A stretch of 64,000 nt of DNA from JAFGVL01 sp963663245 (GTDB lineage Bacteria; Bacteroidota; Bacteroidia; Bacteroidales; Paludibacteraceae), in contig OY760143.1 of assembly GCA_963663245.1 (NCBI GenBank), positions 2,108,001 to 2,172,000 of the forward strand, read 5' to 3'. Each line of letters starts with the position of its first letter. The stretch's first letter is position 1. A program made the translations under genes and the position numbers. Shown one piece after another: positions 25,060 through 35,247 of this stretch. The notes below the pieces were generated by a model. The model worked only from the letters and a program-made list of their open reading frames with translations, was not told the origin of the DNA and searched no databases.

Positions 25060-26094
25060 TTATTTTTTCTTTTCAGCAGTTATTACAACTTCATCTAACA
25101 CTGTTGGTAATTTTGCTGAGTACAACAGTGATTCTAATTGACGAATTGAGTTTCGTTTCTTCTTTTGAGGTGCATAAACAAACACTTCTATAGTAATTAC
25201 GCGTTGATGAAGTTCATCGATACGAGTATGGCTCATAAAAGGACCACCCATGGAACCTCCATTAATGACTTTCCACAAACCACGTATTTCAGCACAATAT
25301 TTATCATCAACCCATATTTCATTAAAGATAGGGTCATCGTATTTATATTCTGTTCCAAGGTAAGATCCTTTTTGTGGTCCAGGAATAAATGTTTTATTTA
25401 TTGAATCTCTCTTTTGTAACAAAGCCTCTTTTGTAAGCATAGCTTTATCTTTATATGGGTATGAATAAATAAAAATATCTTGTCGTACTTCTGCTACACC
25501 GGTAGAAAGCCAAAGCGCATCTTTTTCTTGTTTGTATTGTACGATAAAATGAGGAACAGTCATAGAGACTCCAAACTGTTGCTGAATCATATGCATAAAA
25601 TTACTATTGGTATGATCACCTAAATGGTCTTTCATACGATCCAATTCTCCCTCCACAAGATAATCTAAAATCTGTTGTCCATTGTTCTTAAGTAGTTTTA
25701 TAAAAGTAGTATCATCGGGAGCCACTATCTTAACTAAAGATTGAGGACTAGACCATTTATCCTTACTTAGCTTAACCTTTCCTTTTGTATATTGAGTATT
25801 ATCAATCTCAACAAAAACTATATTTCGGGTAGGTTTATACAAGTTAGAAAACTCCTTTGGAGAACAGTGTGAGACATTAAAAAAAGGCTCTTTCTGAGGT
25901 AAAGAAGGCATATCTTTTTCTAGAAGATTAAATAACGCTTCGCCTGCTTCACTTTTCCAATTCTTTTTTTCTATTACCACTAAAACTTCATAAGGGCTTC
26001 CTGTGATACTTTGCAAAAAACGGCCATTCTCTTTACATGCAGACATTAATAAGACGCTCGTAATTAGAATTATTATACCATTGATTTTTTTCAT
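25060..26094 (-). CDS. DUF4837 lipoprotein
   Basis: A 344-residue lipoprotein with lipobox ending at Cys20 (LLMSAC) and the DUF4837 pattern beginning GSPYEVLVVIEKKNW. This family is restricted largely to Bacteroidota and has no established function. The genes on either side are rlmN and the pdxA-like gene, with short gaps, so it is probably co-transcribed with them. Confidence 0.8.
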   Translation of the reverse strand: MKKINGIIILITSVLLMSACKENGRFLQSITGSPYEVLVVIEKKNWKSEAGEALFNLLEKDMPSLPQKEPFFNVSHCSPKEFSNLYKPTRNIVFVEIDNTQYTKGKVKLSKDKWSSPQSLVKIVAPDDTTFIKLLKNNGQQILDYLVEGELDRMKDHLGDHTNSNFMHMIQQQFGVSMTVPHFIVQYKQEKDALWLSTGVAEVRQDIFIYSYPYKDKAMLTKEALLQKRDSINKTFIPGPQKGSYLGTEYKYDDPIFNEIWVDDKYCAEIRGLWKVINGGSMGGPFMSHTRIDELHQRVITIEVFVYAPQKKKRNSIRQLESLLYSAKLPTVLDEVVITAEKKK

Positions 26095-26128
26095 AATTTG
26101 ATGATTAACAAATGAAGCTCTAAAATAG

Positions 26129-27160
26129 TTAATTATTTGCTTCTTTCTCTACTTTTGAAGTAGAAAGCATTCCACAAGCAGCCAAAATATCTTCCCCCCT
26201 TGATTTTCTTATCGTCGTAATAATTTTATTATCTGACATATAATCTCTAAACTTTATCATTTCTTCCATATTACATCCTTCCAAAGGAACACCTGGAATA
26301 GGGTGAAATTTAATCAAATTAATACGACATTCAAGCCCAGATAACATTCGAACTATTTCTCTAGCGTGACGCATACTATCATTAAAACCTTTAAATAGAA
26401 TATACTCAAAAGAAACTCTACGCTGATGAGTAAAATCGTATTTATTTAAAAACTGTAAAACATCTTCTAGTGGATAAGCCTTCTCAGATGGCATTAATTG
26501 AAGTCTTTCATCTGTAAAAGGAGTATGCATACTAATTGCTAAATGACATTGTGATTTTTCAAGAAAAACCTTTAATCCAGGAATTAAACCAATACTTGAA
26601 ACAGTTATTCGTTTAGGACTCCACGCAAATCCATAATTTGAGGTTATTACATCTAAGGCTTGTAAAACGGGTAAGGTATTATCAAAAGGTTCTCCCATAC
26701 CCATAAAAACAATATTAGTAAGCTTATCTGATTCTTGTATCGATAATATCTGATTTATTATCTCTGCCGAAGTCAAATTACCTGAGAATCCTTGTTTGCC
26801 TGTCATACAAAATGAACAGTTCATTTTACACCCTAGCTGTGAAGAAACACAAAGTGTAGCACGATCTTCTTCTGGAATATATACTGATTCAACAAAACCA
26901 TCTAGTACTTTAAAGAGATACTTCTTCGTTCCATCTGAAGATATTTGCACCTCAACAGGTTCTTCTCTACCAAGCTCATATTTCTCTGACAATATTTCTC
27001 TATTTTTCTGAGAAATATTTGTCATTTTATCAATAGCAATCACCTTCTTCACATACATCCAATTACATATCTGTTTGGCAGTAAAAGAAGGGAAATTTAA
27101 GGCATTTACAATGTCTTGAATTTCTTTAAGAGATTTACCAAGTAGTATTTCTTTTGCCAT
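26129..27160 (-). CDS. rlmN: Dual-specificity RNA methyltransferase RlmN
   Basis: A 343-residue radical-SAM enzyme that methylates C2 of adenosine 2503 in 23S rRNA and A37 in some tRNAs. The cluster-binding cysteines are Cys111, Cys115 and Cys118 (CKMNCSFC), followed by GEPFDN and the SAM-binding strands. The C-terminal catalytic cysteine is in AACGMLS near 332. A terminator separates it from the ppiD gene upstream. Confidence 0.95.
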   Translation of the reverse strand: MAKEILLGKSLKEIQDIVNALNFPSFTAKQICNWMYVKKVIAIDKMTNISQKNREILSEKYELGREEPVEVQISSDGTKKYLFKVLDGFVESVYIPEEDRATLCVSSQLGCKMNCSFCMTGKQGFSGNLTSAEIINQILSIQESDKLTNIVFMGMGEPFDNTLPVLQALDVITSNYGFAWSPKRITVSSIGLIPGLKVFLEKSQCHLAISMHTPFTDERLQLMPSEKAYPLEDVLQFLNKYDFTHQRRVSFEYILFKGFNDSMRHAREIVRMLSGLECRINLIKFHPIPGVPLEGCNMEEMIKFRDYMSDNKIITTIRKSRGEDILAACGMLSTSKVEKEANN

Positions 27161-27189
27161 TATTTTTCTTTTTTAAACAAAGGTAAATA

Positions 27190-27221
27190 AAAAACGGAAC
27201 GATTTATATCATTCCGTTTTT
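27190..27221 (-). terminator. Terminator downstream of the ppiD gene
   Basis: AAAAACGGAA and TTCCGTTTTT pair across a 12-nt loop, 23 nt past the ppiD stop on the minus strand. It splits the cluster between ppiD and rlmN. Confidence 0.75.
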
Positions 27222-27243
27222 GTATCTCTAACAATTATTCTGA

Positions 27244-29361
27244 TTAATAAAAACTAGATCTATTGTCAACAATTTCAGTTTTCTCTTTTAATACATCTGA
27301 TGCACCAGAAGACAGATTACTATATTGTCTCGCAAGAGTTTGCATTTCAAGGTTTTTATCAAATGGAGTTGGGTTTTCAAACACATTATATGCTTGAACA
27401 ACAAATACTCCTTGATTACCCTCAATAGGCTTTGACACTTCATTAAGTTTAACCACTGATGCATGTGCAATAGCAGCAGGCTCAAAGCCTAAAGATCCAA
27501 ATGTTGAAGATTGGAAATTAATTTGTTTTGCTGTATCTACATTTATGGCTAATTCACTTGCTAATGTTTGTATATTTTTCCCTTTCTTAGAATTAATTTC
27601 TGCAACTATTATTGCTGCTTTCTTCTCTGGCATTAACATACTTGTAATTTCATCTTTTACAGTTTCTATTTCTTTATATCCTTTATTATGAACTGCTGTA
27701 ACAATAGCAACGACAAATTTTGTTTCACAATCATACACATCAGAAACAATATTTGCTTCTTCATTATCAAATGCCCAGCGGATTATTTGACGAGAACTTT
27801 TTACGCCATTAATAGAAGGGGTATTTTCTTCTAAACCGATTGCAGGTAGAACTACATATCCATTTTTCTCAGCTCCTTTTTCAAATTTACTTATTGTAGT
27901 ATTATTTGCAGCAAACTGTTTAGCTTCATTATAAATATCGCTATAAGTATCTTGACTTGGTTTTACTTCGTTAGAGATAACAGCTAATTTCACTTTCCTT
28001 CGGTTAGCCGTTTTTTCTGTAACTTGAATAATTTGTGTTGCATTTCCGTCTTTGTACGTAAAATACGTATTTATTGGCTTTGAAACGCAGACTTGAATAA
28101 TTTCGTCTTGAGAAGTTGCAACAGGAACCCATCCTACCTCTCCACCTCTTACAGCAGTTTCTTGCATTTGAGAATATTTGCTAGCTAAAGGAGCAAATGC
28201 TGCTCCAGCTTGCAAAGCAGTCATTATACTATCAACAAGTTTTTCTGTTTTTTCTTCTTCTTCTGTAGCAACAATAATATGCTTTAATTTAATTGAGTCA
28301 GGAGCTGTAATTCCTGTTTCAATAATTCTAGCCATTTTATAAGTATTCCCAAATAAAGTTGGGCCAAACACATCATTTTTTTGTCCACTAAATGCAAATA
28401 CTCTTAAGTCAGCGTCAATATCATTTTCAGATAAAGCGATGTCTTTATATGGTAATGAATTAGGATTTACTACTGACTCAATTTCTGTTGTAGTTGAGAA
28501 ATCTTCTTTCAAATCATTTATCCATTTATCAGCTCTTGCAAAATCTTCTTTACTAGGATTAAGACTAAATGCTACATATTTTACATCTCTACTACTTTCT
28601 TGCTTATAGCGTTCTTTATTTTCTTTATACTTTGCAGCTATATCAGAGTCAGAAACCTTTACTTTATCATCAGCAACAGAAGAGTATGGTTTAAATGCAT
28701 ATAAAAAATCAACTACATTACGTTTAGATTCATAAGCCATTTGAGCTTCAATAGAATTTACATTTAAAGCTTTATTTAATAATACATTATATTTATTTTC
28801 AAGCTCTCCATTCTTAATAATTGTTTCAAAATACATCCAATAGCTTTTCAAAGAATTAATTTCTTCTTGTTCTTGAGCACTACTTGGTTTTCTATCAAGT
28901 TGACTTAAAAATGTTATCATTCTATTTTTATCAAACATTCCAGTCTTTGGATCTGCAAATATCCTTCTACCCATTAATAGCTGATGTGGCATCTGACCTA
29001 AAGTCATATCTTCCATTTCTTTAGTGCTTACGACTAAGCCTAATTTATCAGCTTCAATTTTAAGTAAATTATTTTTGATTAAATTATCCCAAACTGTTTT
29101 ACGAATTTGAACCATTGTATTTTCATCTAATGATGATCTACTGTATTCAATTTTATACACCCCTTCTAACTGGGCTGTTAGCGCTTGGTATTCTTGTATC
29201 TTATATACTTCACCATCAATTTCCGCAATATTCTCTTGTGATTGCGTAAACAATGATGAGCTATTGTTTAAAAAGTCACCTACGATGAAAGCAACCAAAG
29301 CTAAACCAATAACAATTAATAACAATATCCCTTTACTTCTAATTCTTTCTAATGTTGCCAT
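27244..29361 (-). CDS. PpiD/SurA-like peptidylprolyl isomerase
   Basis: A 705-residue membrane-anchored periplasmic chaperone. One membrane segment at about 12-30 anchors it; SurA-N-like helical regions follow, then a parvulin rotamase domain at about 350-450 (KLKHIIVATEEEE, RGGEVGWV). Length and layout match PpiD, which helps fold outer-membrane proteins. Its place next to lptC and a CNNM gene fits an envelope-assembly cluster. Confidence 0.88.
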   Translation of the reverse strand: MATLERIRSKGILLLIVIGLALVAFIVGDFLNNSSSLFTQSQENIAEIDGEVYKIQEYQALTAQLEGVYKIEYSRSSLDENTMVQIRKTVWDNLIKNNLLKIEADKLGLVVSTKEMEDMTLGQMPHQLLMGRRIFADPKTGMFDKNRMITFLSQLDRKPSSAQEQEEINSLKSYWMYFETIIKNGELENKYNVLLNKALNVNSIEAQMAYESKRNVVDFLYAFKPYSSVADDKVKVSDSDIAAKYKENKERYKQESSRDVKYVAFSLNPSKEDFARADKWINDLKEDFSTTTEIESVVNPNSLPYKDIALSENDIDADLRVFAFSGQKNDVFGPTLFGNTYKMARIIETGITAPDSIKLKHIIVATEEEEKTEKLVDSIMTALQAGAAFAPLASKYSQMQETAVRGGEVGWVPVATSQDEIIQVCVSKPINTYFTYKDGNATQIIQVTEKTANRRKVKLAVISNEVKPSQDTYSDIYNEAKQFAANNTTISKFEKGAEKNGYVVLPAIGLEENTPSINGVKSSRQIIRWAFDNEEANIVSDVYDCETKFVVAIVTAVHNKGYKEIETVKDEITSMLMPEKKAAIIVAEINSKKGKNIQTLASELAINVDTAKQINFQSSTFGSLGFEPAAIAHASVVKLNEVSKPIEGNQGVFVVQAYNVFENPTPFDKNLEMQTLARQYSNLSSGASDVLKEKTEIVDNRSSFY

Positions 29362-29476
29362 GTCTTATGTAATCTTTTAAATTTTATCGTAATACAATTA
29401 TGCTTTTTTAAGCGCACGAATATACAAAAAAATAGAATGAAAGCCTCACGATTAAGAAAAATCACTTTCAAAATAT

Positions 29477-30733
29477 TTATTCTAACACTTTTAATTTTAC
29501 TAATTCAATTTTATTGTTTGTAACACGTAGAATCTTAAACTCAAAATCTTCAATCTTTATGGTTACATTTAATTTGGGAAAGTTCTGATAATGATCAAGA
29601 ATATAACCTGCAATTGTCATATAGTTATCTGTTTTAGGAATATCTAACTCAAACAACTCATTAATTGCATCAATCTCCATTCGTCCAGATATCAGGTATT
29701 CATTCTCTTCAAGTTTTCTAGAAATCAATTTATTATTATCATGCTCATCTTCTATTTCTCCAAATATCTCTTCAATAACATCTTCTAACGTTACTATTCC
29801 AGCAGTACCTCCAAACTCGTCAACAATTACAGCTATATTTCTTTTTTGTTGTATAAACTGTTCCAATAGTTTACTTGCAGGCATATTTTCTGGCACAATA
29901 GATACGGAATTGATTAAAGGTTGCCATTTTTCTTTATTCTTAAACATCTCTGATGAATGAATATAACCAACGATATTGTCTATGGTATCCTTATAAATAA
30001 GTATTTTTGAAATCCCTGTTTCAATAAACTTAGCATTTAATTCAGACAATTTTACATTTTCCTCTATAGCAATTATCTCCGTTCTTGGGACCATGCACTC
30101 TCTCAACTTAACAGCAGAAAAATCTAATGCATTTTGAAATATCTTCACCTCATGCTCAATTTCTTCATTGTTAGATAAGTTTTCTATGCTTTCCTGCACC
30201 CAGTAATCTAGATCAGTTCTATTAAAGCTATTCTTTGCTGAATTTTTATCTAGTTTTACTCCAATAATTCTCAATATAAAAATTGAAATAGAAGTAGCAA
30301 AAATTGAAACTGGGTAAAGGATTACATAACTTAAAAAAAGAGGAATTGAAAAAACCTTAAGCCAAAGATTAGGATTTACTCTAAACAATGTTTTGGGTAG
30401 GAATTCTCCTGTAAACAAAACGATTAAAGTCGAGATTATAGTTTGCAAGGAAGTAATAAAAATTGCATTATTAGAAATTGCATTTAGAGGACTTTCCAAT
30501 AAGGCTGCCATTTGCATTCCATACACAACTAATGCTATATTATTCCCAACAAGTAAGGTTGAGATAAATTGCTGAGGATTTTTAAATAGAATACTTAAAA
30601 AAACAGTAGTTAAACTATTTGTCTTTTTATCTAATTCAAAACGTAGTTTATTGGCAGATATGAATGCAATCTCCATTCCTGAGAAAAACCCAGAAAGTGC
30701 AATTGAAATAAATATAACAATAATAGTATTCAT
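29477..30733 (-). CDS. CNNM/CorC-family (HlyC-like) membrane protein
   Basis: A 418-residue protein: a DUF21 domain with about four membrane segments (residues 1-160), a CBS pair (about 195-330, with PRTEIIAIEE and GTAGIVTLEDVIEEIFGE), and a C-terminal CorC_HlyC domain. Such proteins are linked to divalent-cation efflux; in gliding Bacteroidota the GldE protein has this layout. It starts 4 nt after lptC ends. Confidence 0.88.
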   Translation of the reverse strand: MNTIIVIFISIALSGFFSGMEIAFISANKLRFELDKKTNSLTTVFLSILFKNPQQFISTLLVGNNIALVVYGMQMAALLESPLNAISNNAIFITSLQTIISTLIVLFTGEFLPKTLFRVNPNLWLKVFSIPLFLSYVILYPVSIFATSISIFILRIIGVKLDKNSAKNSFNRTDLDYWVQESIENLSNNEEIEHEVKIFQNALDFSAVKLRECMVPRTEIIAIEENVKLSELNAKFIETGISKILIYKDTIDNIVGYIHSSEMFKNKEKWQPLINSVSIVPENMPASKLLEQFIQQKRNIAVIVDEFGGTAGIVTLEDVIEEIFGEIEDEHDNNKLISRKLEENEYLISGRMEIDAINELFELDIPKTDNYMTIAGYILDHYQNFPKLNVTIKIEDFEFKILRVTNNKIELVKLKVLE

Positions 30734-30737
30734 TTAT

Positions 30738-31325
30738 TTAAGGCGTTTCATCAAGAGGAATAATTCCTTGTGGATTTCGAATTGTATAACGTGTTAAGTT
30801 AGAATTTGATTCAAAACCGATTCCACTAATGATTTTTGTTTTTTGTGTTATCTTAATCTTTTTATCCGAATATATTCGTTCATTTTTTTCATCCCAAAAA
30901 AGTTGATCTGTCTCGAAATACTCCCCTTCAAGATTTTTCGCTTTTACATTGCTATTAAATTCCCACAAAGAAATTTTATCTAGATATATGGCACTATCTG
31001 ATTTCATCTCTGCATCAACTTTATAATATTCATTAAATCTTTCAAAATTAAGCCCCTTAGGAAAAAGCCAAAATGGCTCCTCTTTTTTATCGTATATTTT
31101 CCATTTGGGAGTTGTTATTCTATAACGCGTAATACCAGAGTCTGAAATAATTGTAGTTATATTAGTTGCTGTAAGACGGGGAAGTTCTTCTCTAGAAATA
31201 TTCTTGTCAACTACAACAATCTCTGAATCTGAACAGCTACTAAAAAAAATTAGCACAACAACTATTATAAAAACAGTTGCCGTGCTAATTTTATGAAATA
31301 CATTTATAAATGTTGAATTAAACAT
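30738..31325 (-). CDS. lptC: LPS export protein LptC (lipoprotein form)
   Basis: A 195-residue periplasmic component of the lipopolysaccharide bridge. The N-terminal hydrophobic segment ends in a lipobox (IFFSSC, about 26-31) rather than staying as a membrane anchor, the form usual in Bacteroidota. The body has the LptC pattern of paired strands (YRITTPKWKIYDK, YLDKISLWEF, GEYFETDQLFWDE). It lies 4 and 2 nt from its neighbours, so translation is tightly linked. Confidence 0.88.
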   Translation of the reverse strand: MFNSTFINVFHKISTATVFIIVVVLIFFSSCSDSEIVVVDKNISREELPRLTATNITTIISDSGITRYRITTPKWKIYDKKEEPFWLFPKGLNFERFNEYYKVDAEMKSDSAIYLDKISLWEFNSNVKAKNLEGEYFETDQLFWDEKNERIYSDKKIKITQKTKIISGIGFESNSNLTRYTIRNPQGIIPLDETP

Positions 31326-31327
31326 TA

Positions 31328-32668
31328 TTATCTACACATCGTTGTTTCTCCAATCCATCCACCTACAGTATATGATTTTCCCTTCTCTAAATCAGGGTGC
31401 ATAAATATCTCATTATCTTCTGGGAAGTAACTACTATATTTATTAATTTTTTCATTTGCTTCTTCAACAACAGAAGAATCTATTGCTTTTGCTTTAATAT
31501 ATTTGTCTACAGCAGCGTAATATATTGTTTTATTAAGAACTGCATCACTATAAATACCTGTTGAACTTGCATATAAATTACCTATCAAAATATATGGTTT
31601 TCCTTGTTGAGAATTATATTCTAAAGATTTACGAGCATGCTCACGAGCTTTAGGCTTGTTTTTTAAGTTATAATACATGTTTGCTATATTCATTTGATAG
31701 GATGCTTTATTTGCATCTGAATTAGAAAGCTTTGTCGCATCTTCTAAATAGGCAACACAACTTTCATAATCTTTCTTATTCATAGACATATTTGCACAAC
31801 CCACAGCTGATTCTTCAGTTGGCTGAATTTTATGTGCATATGCTGAAGCTGAAAAGTAGACTTGAGACTCGTCTCCACCTACAGCTTTATACAATGAAAT
31901 TACGGAACTCAAATAAGCCAAATCTAGCTTGTTTTCTTCAACACCGGTTAAGTAAATCTTATCTAGCACCTCTACACTTAATGCTTTTGACTTAGCAATA
32001 TATTGATTATTCGCATCTTTTACTTGCTCATAGCTTTTGGCATATTTAGAAGTACTATCACTAACATTTACAAGTAAAATATCATTTACTTTAACATAAT
32101 CTTTAACCAACTTATCTAAATGAGCTGGCTCTTTATTAAAGATATTTACAGATAAAATAATATAGTATTGTAAAAAAGCTGCATCAGTTTTATTTCCTAA
32201 GCCATCAACCGCTTGCCCCATCCATTTATAGGCTTCTTTTTTTAACTTATCCTTGGGTGTTGGTAATTTATAATAATCAATAGCTTTTAGTCCTAAAATT
32301 CTAGGAGTAGGGATATATGAATCATCACCAAAATATTTTATTCTATCATCATAAACACTCATTAAGCGATTAACCAATACTTGCTTTTTTGCAGCATCAG
32401 GTTCTTGTTTTATCTGCCAATTAAGAATCTTAGCACCATATTTATAGATGTTTTTTGAATACTCTGGACAAGTAGTATACAATTCTAACCAAGGAGCTGC
32501 TGCATCGGCATAGCTTTTATTCTTTGCAAACTCGTAAAATACACTATTGTTTTCTTTACACTTATCTGACACCTCTGCTGTTCTAGTTGATGAATCTGCT
32601 TGTGCTTTAATCACCATAGAGAAAATAGATACTATAGCCAATAAGGTTAACTTAATTCTTGTTTTCAT
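31328..32668 (-). CDS. Exported tetratricopeptide-repeat protein
   Basis: A 446-residue protein with a signal peptide (to about residue 22) and TPR-like helical repeats in the C-terminal half (for example residues 295-400: KKDYESCVAYLEDATKL, ASYQMNIANMYYNLKNKPKAREHARKSLEYN in part). Probably a periplasmic scaffold. It is encoded between an outer-membrane protein and lptC, a neighbourhood conserved in Bacteroidales, suggesting a role in outer-membrane assembly. Confidence 0.75.
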   Translation of the reverse strand: MKTRIKLTLLAIVSIFSMVIKAQADSSTRTAEVSDKCKENNSVFYEFAKNKSYADAAAPWLELYTTCPEYSKNIYKYGAKILNWQIKQEPDAAKKQVLVNRLMSVYDDRIKYFGDDSYIPTPRILGLKAIDYYKLPTPKDKLKKEAYKWMGQAVDGLGNKTDAAFLQYYIILSVNIFNKEPAHLDKLVKDYVKVNDILLVNVSDSTSKYAKSYEQVKDANNQYIAKSKALSVEVLDKIYLTGVEENKLDLAYLSSVISLYKAVGGDESQVYFSASAYAHKIQPTEESAVGCANMSMNKKDYESCVAYLEDATKLSNSDANKASYQMNIANMYYNLKNKPKAREHARKSLEYNSQQGKPYILIGNLYASSTGIYSDAVLNKTIYYAAVDKYIKAKAIDSSVVEEANEKINKYSSYFPEDNEIFMHPDLEKGKSYTVGGWIGETTMCR

Positions 32669-32686
32669 GATATATAATATATTATT

Positions 32687-33940
32687 TTATTCAAACTGAC
32701 GCTTAAAGAACCATCTTTCATTAAAGGTTGTACTTAATGAGAATTTCCAATAATCTTCTTGAATAAAATTGTCAGATATTCTTCCTACTCTTCCATATTC
32801 AACACCAATATTAAAGATAGATTTATTTCCTTTAGCTGGTAATCCAAATCCAAAAGTTATGCCATAATTAAAGGCATTCTTATTTATGTCTAGATAATTA
32901 TTAGTAAAATTTCCTCCAATTCTATAGGTCACTCTGTTTAGGTATCTTTTAGAATTTACATTTGGTAAATACTCTGCTCCTATTGCTAGTCTATACTTAT
33001 TTTTCAAACTATCAGACACTCCAAAAAACTTAGTATCAGAGAAGTTGTGCAATAAAAAGTCTGCTCCTACAAGCAATTTATCTTTAAATTCTAAAGAAAA
33101 ACCAGCCCCAAGAACCAGGGGTGACTCAAAATCAGAATTACTAGTTGAAACAATCGTATCTACACCAGTAATACCAACTGTATATTCACCATAAAGTTTT
33201 GATTTACTCTCAAACACAGCTCCTAAGGTAAGTTTAGTCTTCTTATTCAAATCTGCAAAATACTGCAAACCGTAACGGAAATTAACATCTCGAACTCTCA
33301 ATTCTGAATATTTAGAAGTCACCCCATAAAGAGCAGTAGATAAAAAACTCAAGGAATTATTATTCTCTAAAGTTCCAAATAAATAAGATGCATTCACTCC
33401 AACTGAGAAATGTTTTCCTAATTCTGTAGACAGCCCAAAGTAAGCTTGAGTAAGAGTTCCTTCTCCTGAAAGGACTTGTAAATAATTAATATAATCATCT
33501 CCGGTAGCTGATGTTTGTAGTATTGAGTCTTCTTGAGAAATATTATAGCCAACAAATGAGTACGGCAATAAGCCTGCACTTAAAGCCAACCAATCACTTA
33601 GTGGTAATTGCATATTTATATATTCAAGATTTCCTGTGAAACTACTACTAGCTCCTTCTGAATTTGAGAATTGCGACAATCTACCACTACCTCCTATCTC
33701 GAATAAAAAAGTAAGACTATCCATTGCTGTATATGCTGCTGGATTAGCAGCATTTATACTTGATTCTGAACGTATTCCAATAGAAGTCCCTCCCATAGAA
33801 GCACTCTTTCCGGAACCAATATCAGCAATTTCACCGTACCCAAATCGTGTATATGGAGAATTCGTATTGTTTTGAGCAAGAGAAAGAACACTCACTAAAA
33901 CCAACGATACTGTTACTATAATTCTATTTATTTTCTGCAT
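32687..33940 (-). CDS. Outer-membrane beta-barrel protein (FadL/PorV-like)
   Basis: A 417-residue predicted outer-membrane protein: signal peptide ending SLAQ, then NSPYTRFGYGEI, SMGGTSIG and SSINAANPAAY, a pattern common in Bacteroidota barrel proteins related to FadL/PorV. Amphipathic strands continue to the C-terminus (WFFKRQFE). It overlaps the end of coaX by 17 bp. The transported or bound molecule is unknown. Confidence 0.75.
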   Translation of the reverse strand: MQKINRIIVTVSLVLVSVLSLAQNNTNSPYTRFGYGEIADIGSGKSASMGGTSIGIRSESSINAANPAAYTAMDSLTFLFEIGGSGRLSQFSNSEGASSSFTGNLEYINMQLPLSDWLALSAGLLPYSFVGYNISQEDSILQTSATGDDYINYLQVLSGEGTLTQAYFGLSTELGKHFSVGVNASYLFGTLENNNSLSFLSTALYGVTSKYSELRVRDVNFRYGLQYFADLNKKTKLTLGAVFESKSKLYGEYTVGITGVDTIVSTSNSDFESPLVLGAGFSLEFKDKLLVGADFLLHNFSDTKFFGVSDSLKNKYRLAIGAEYLPNVNSKRYLNRVTYRIGGNFTNNYLDINKNAFNYGITFGFGLPAKGNKSIFNIGVEYGRVGRISDNFIQEDYWKFSLSTTFNERWFFKRQFE

Positions 33941-34655
33941 TATAATTTATTATGCTATTTAAGCCTATCAACACTAAATTCTGATTTGCAAAGATGCTAT
34001 TTTTTAACTTGCTTTCAAAGAAAAAACAGTTGCCTCCTGTTAAAAATACCAAAAGTTTTGGGTATGATTGAGTTAACTTATCCATATAAGATTCTATTTC
34101 ACTTAGAATCCCATTAACAACCCCTGATCTAATAGCCTCTTCTGTTGTTTTACCTAACAACTGTGTTTTGCCCTCCTTATTAAGTAGAGGCAACTTTTTC
34201 GTAAACGAATGCAAGGCTTTAAAACGCATATCTAAACCTGGACTTATTGTCCCACCAAGATATTGAGCTTCAGCATTAATAAAATCAAAAGTTAATGCTG
34301 TTCCTGCATCAATTACCAAAATATCATTTTTCGGGTTCAGACTGTAAGCGCCAATAACTCCAGCCAACCTATCTTTTCCGAGCGATTGGGGTGACTCATA
34401 CAGATTTTGCACCGGCAAAAGTGTTTCTTGTGAAAATTCTAAAAAAAAAGGAGATTTCTCTTGAAAGAGAGATTTTAATTTGTCCCCAATAATCCCCACA
34501 CTGGAAATAATTGTGTTATTTATTTGGTGATCAACAAATAAACTTCTCCACTCTGTAAAGTTATCATTATCTATAGAGCAGAATTTAATTAACTTGTCAG
34601 CTTCAAACAATCCTACTTTAGTATACGTATTTCCTTGGTCTATACAGAGATTCAT
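33924..34655 (-). CDS. coaX: Type III pantothenate kinase CoaX
   Basis: A 243-residue cytoplasmic kinase that phosphorylates pantothenate, the first step of CoA synthesis. The acetate/sugar-kinase fold motifs are DQGNTYTKVG at 6-15 and DAGTALTFDF in the middle. I start at the ATG at 34655 (MNLCIDQGN): it forms an ATGA overlap with the stop of the exosortase gene and matches the family N-terminus. The longer start at 34706 would add 17 lysine-rich residues inside that gene. Confidence 0.93.
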   Translation of the reverse strand: MNLCIDQGNTYTKVGLFEADKLIKFCSIDNDNFTEWRSLFVDHQINNTIISSVGIIGDKLKSLFQEKSPFFLEFSQETLLPVQNLYESPQSLGKDRLAGVIGAYSLNPKNDILVIDAGTALTFDFINAEAQYLGGTISPGLDMRFKALHSFTKKLPLLNKEGKTQLLGKTTEEAIRSGVVNGILSEIESYMDKLTQSYPKLLVFLTGGNCFFFESKLKNSIFANQNLVLIGLNSIINYNAENK

Positions 34656-35242
34656 GATAATATTTTTTTTCTTCTTTGATTGATTCGTTCTTCCCAAATC
34701 ATCCAATAAAGAAATATAACTCCATAAAAAACATACTTAATTGTTTCATGTAAAAAATTAAATCGATCGGGGTGGTTTTCAACAACAACAGACAATATGA
34801 AAATACGGAATATATTAAAAAAATAGACTAAGAATAAACCAAGAGGGACAAACCATATTTTTGGTTTCCAAGGACCTTGAGTAAACAACATAATACTCAG
34901 AAAAATAAATGATTGCTTAATTGCTGTACAACCCCAAATCACTAATAAAGAATTATGATTATCAAAGCAAATATCGTTGGCGTAATGTCCATGAATATTA
35001 AACCCTAAACTCGACAAAATAAATTTCACCACATAAGTAATATGCGCGACCATATAATCAAATGGGCCAGATACATCAATAGCATCAAATAATAAAACTT
35101 GATTACTACCTTCGTCTCCACTAACAACAATTTTCCAAAGAAAATTAGAAATAAACAATACTAACATAAATACAAGAACACCTTGCATATGCCCAGCCTT
35201 TGCCCAATATTCTTTTATAATATTTTTAATCTTGTCTTTCAT
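34652..35242 (-). CDS. Exosortase/archaeosortase family membrane protease
   Basis: A 196-residue multi-membrane-segment protein with the Cys-Arg-His triad of the exosortase superfamily: Cys105 in WGCTAIKQ, Arg146 in FNIFRIF and His165 in FLHETIKY. These enzymes cut and transfer proteins carrying a C-terminal sorting tripartite tail. The closest type by layout seems to be the Bacteroidota XrtF-like group. I use the ATG at 35242; a TTG at 35251 overlapping the tsaD stop is also possible. No protein in this window shows an obvious sorting tail. Confidence 0.8.
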   Translation of the reverse strand: MKDKIKNIIKEYWAKAGHMQGVLVFMLVLFISNFLWKIVVSGDEGSNQVLLFDAIDVSGPFDYMVAHITYVVKFILSSLGFNIHGHYANDICFDNHNSLLVIWGCTAIKQSFIFLSIMLFTQGPWKPKIWFVPLGLFLVYFFNIFRIFILSVVVENHPDRFNFLHETIKYVFYGVIFLYWMIWEERINQRRKKILS

Positions 35243-35247
35243 TATTT

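Noticed and set aside
34656..34706. Extended N-terminus of pantothenate kinase starting at 34706
   Set aside because: The added residues are a lysine-rich out-of-frame reading of the exosortase 3' end; the ATGA overlap at 34655 gives the conserved family start.
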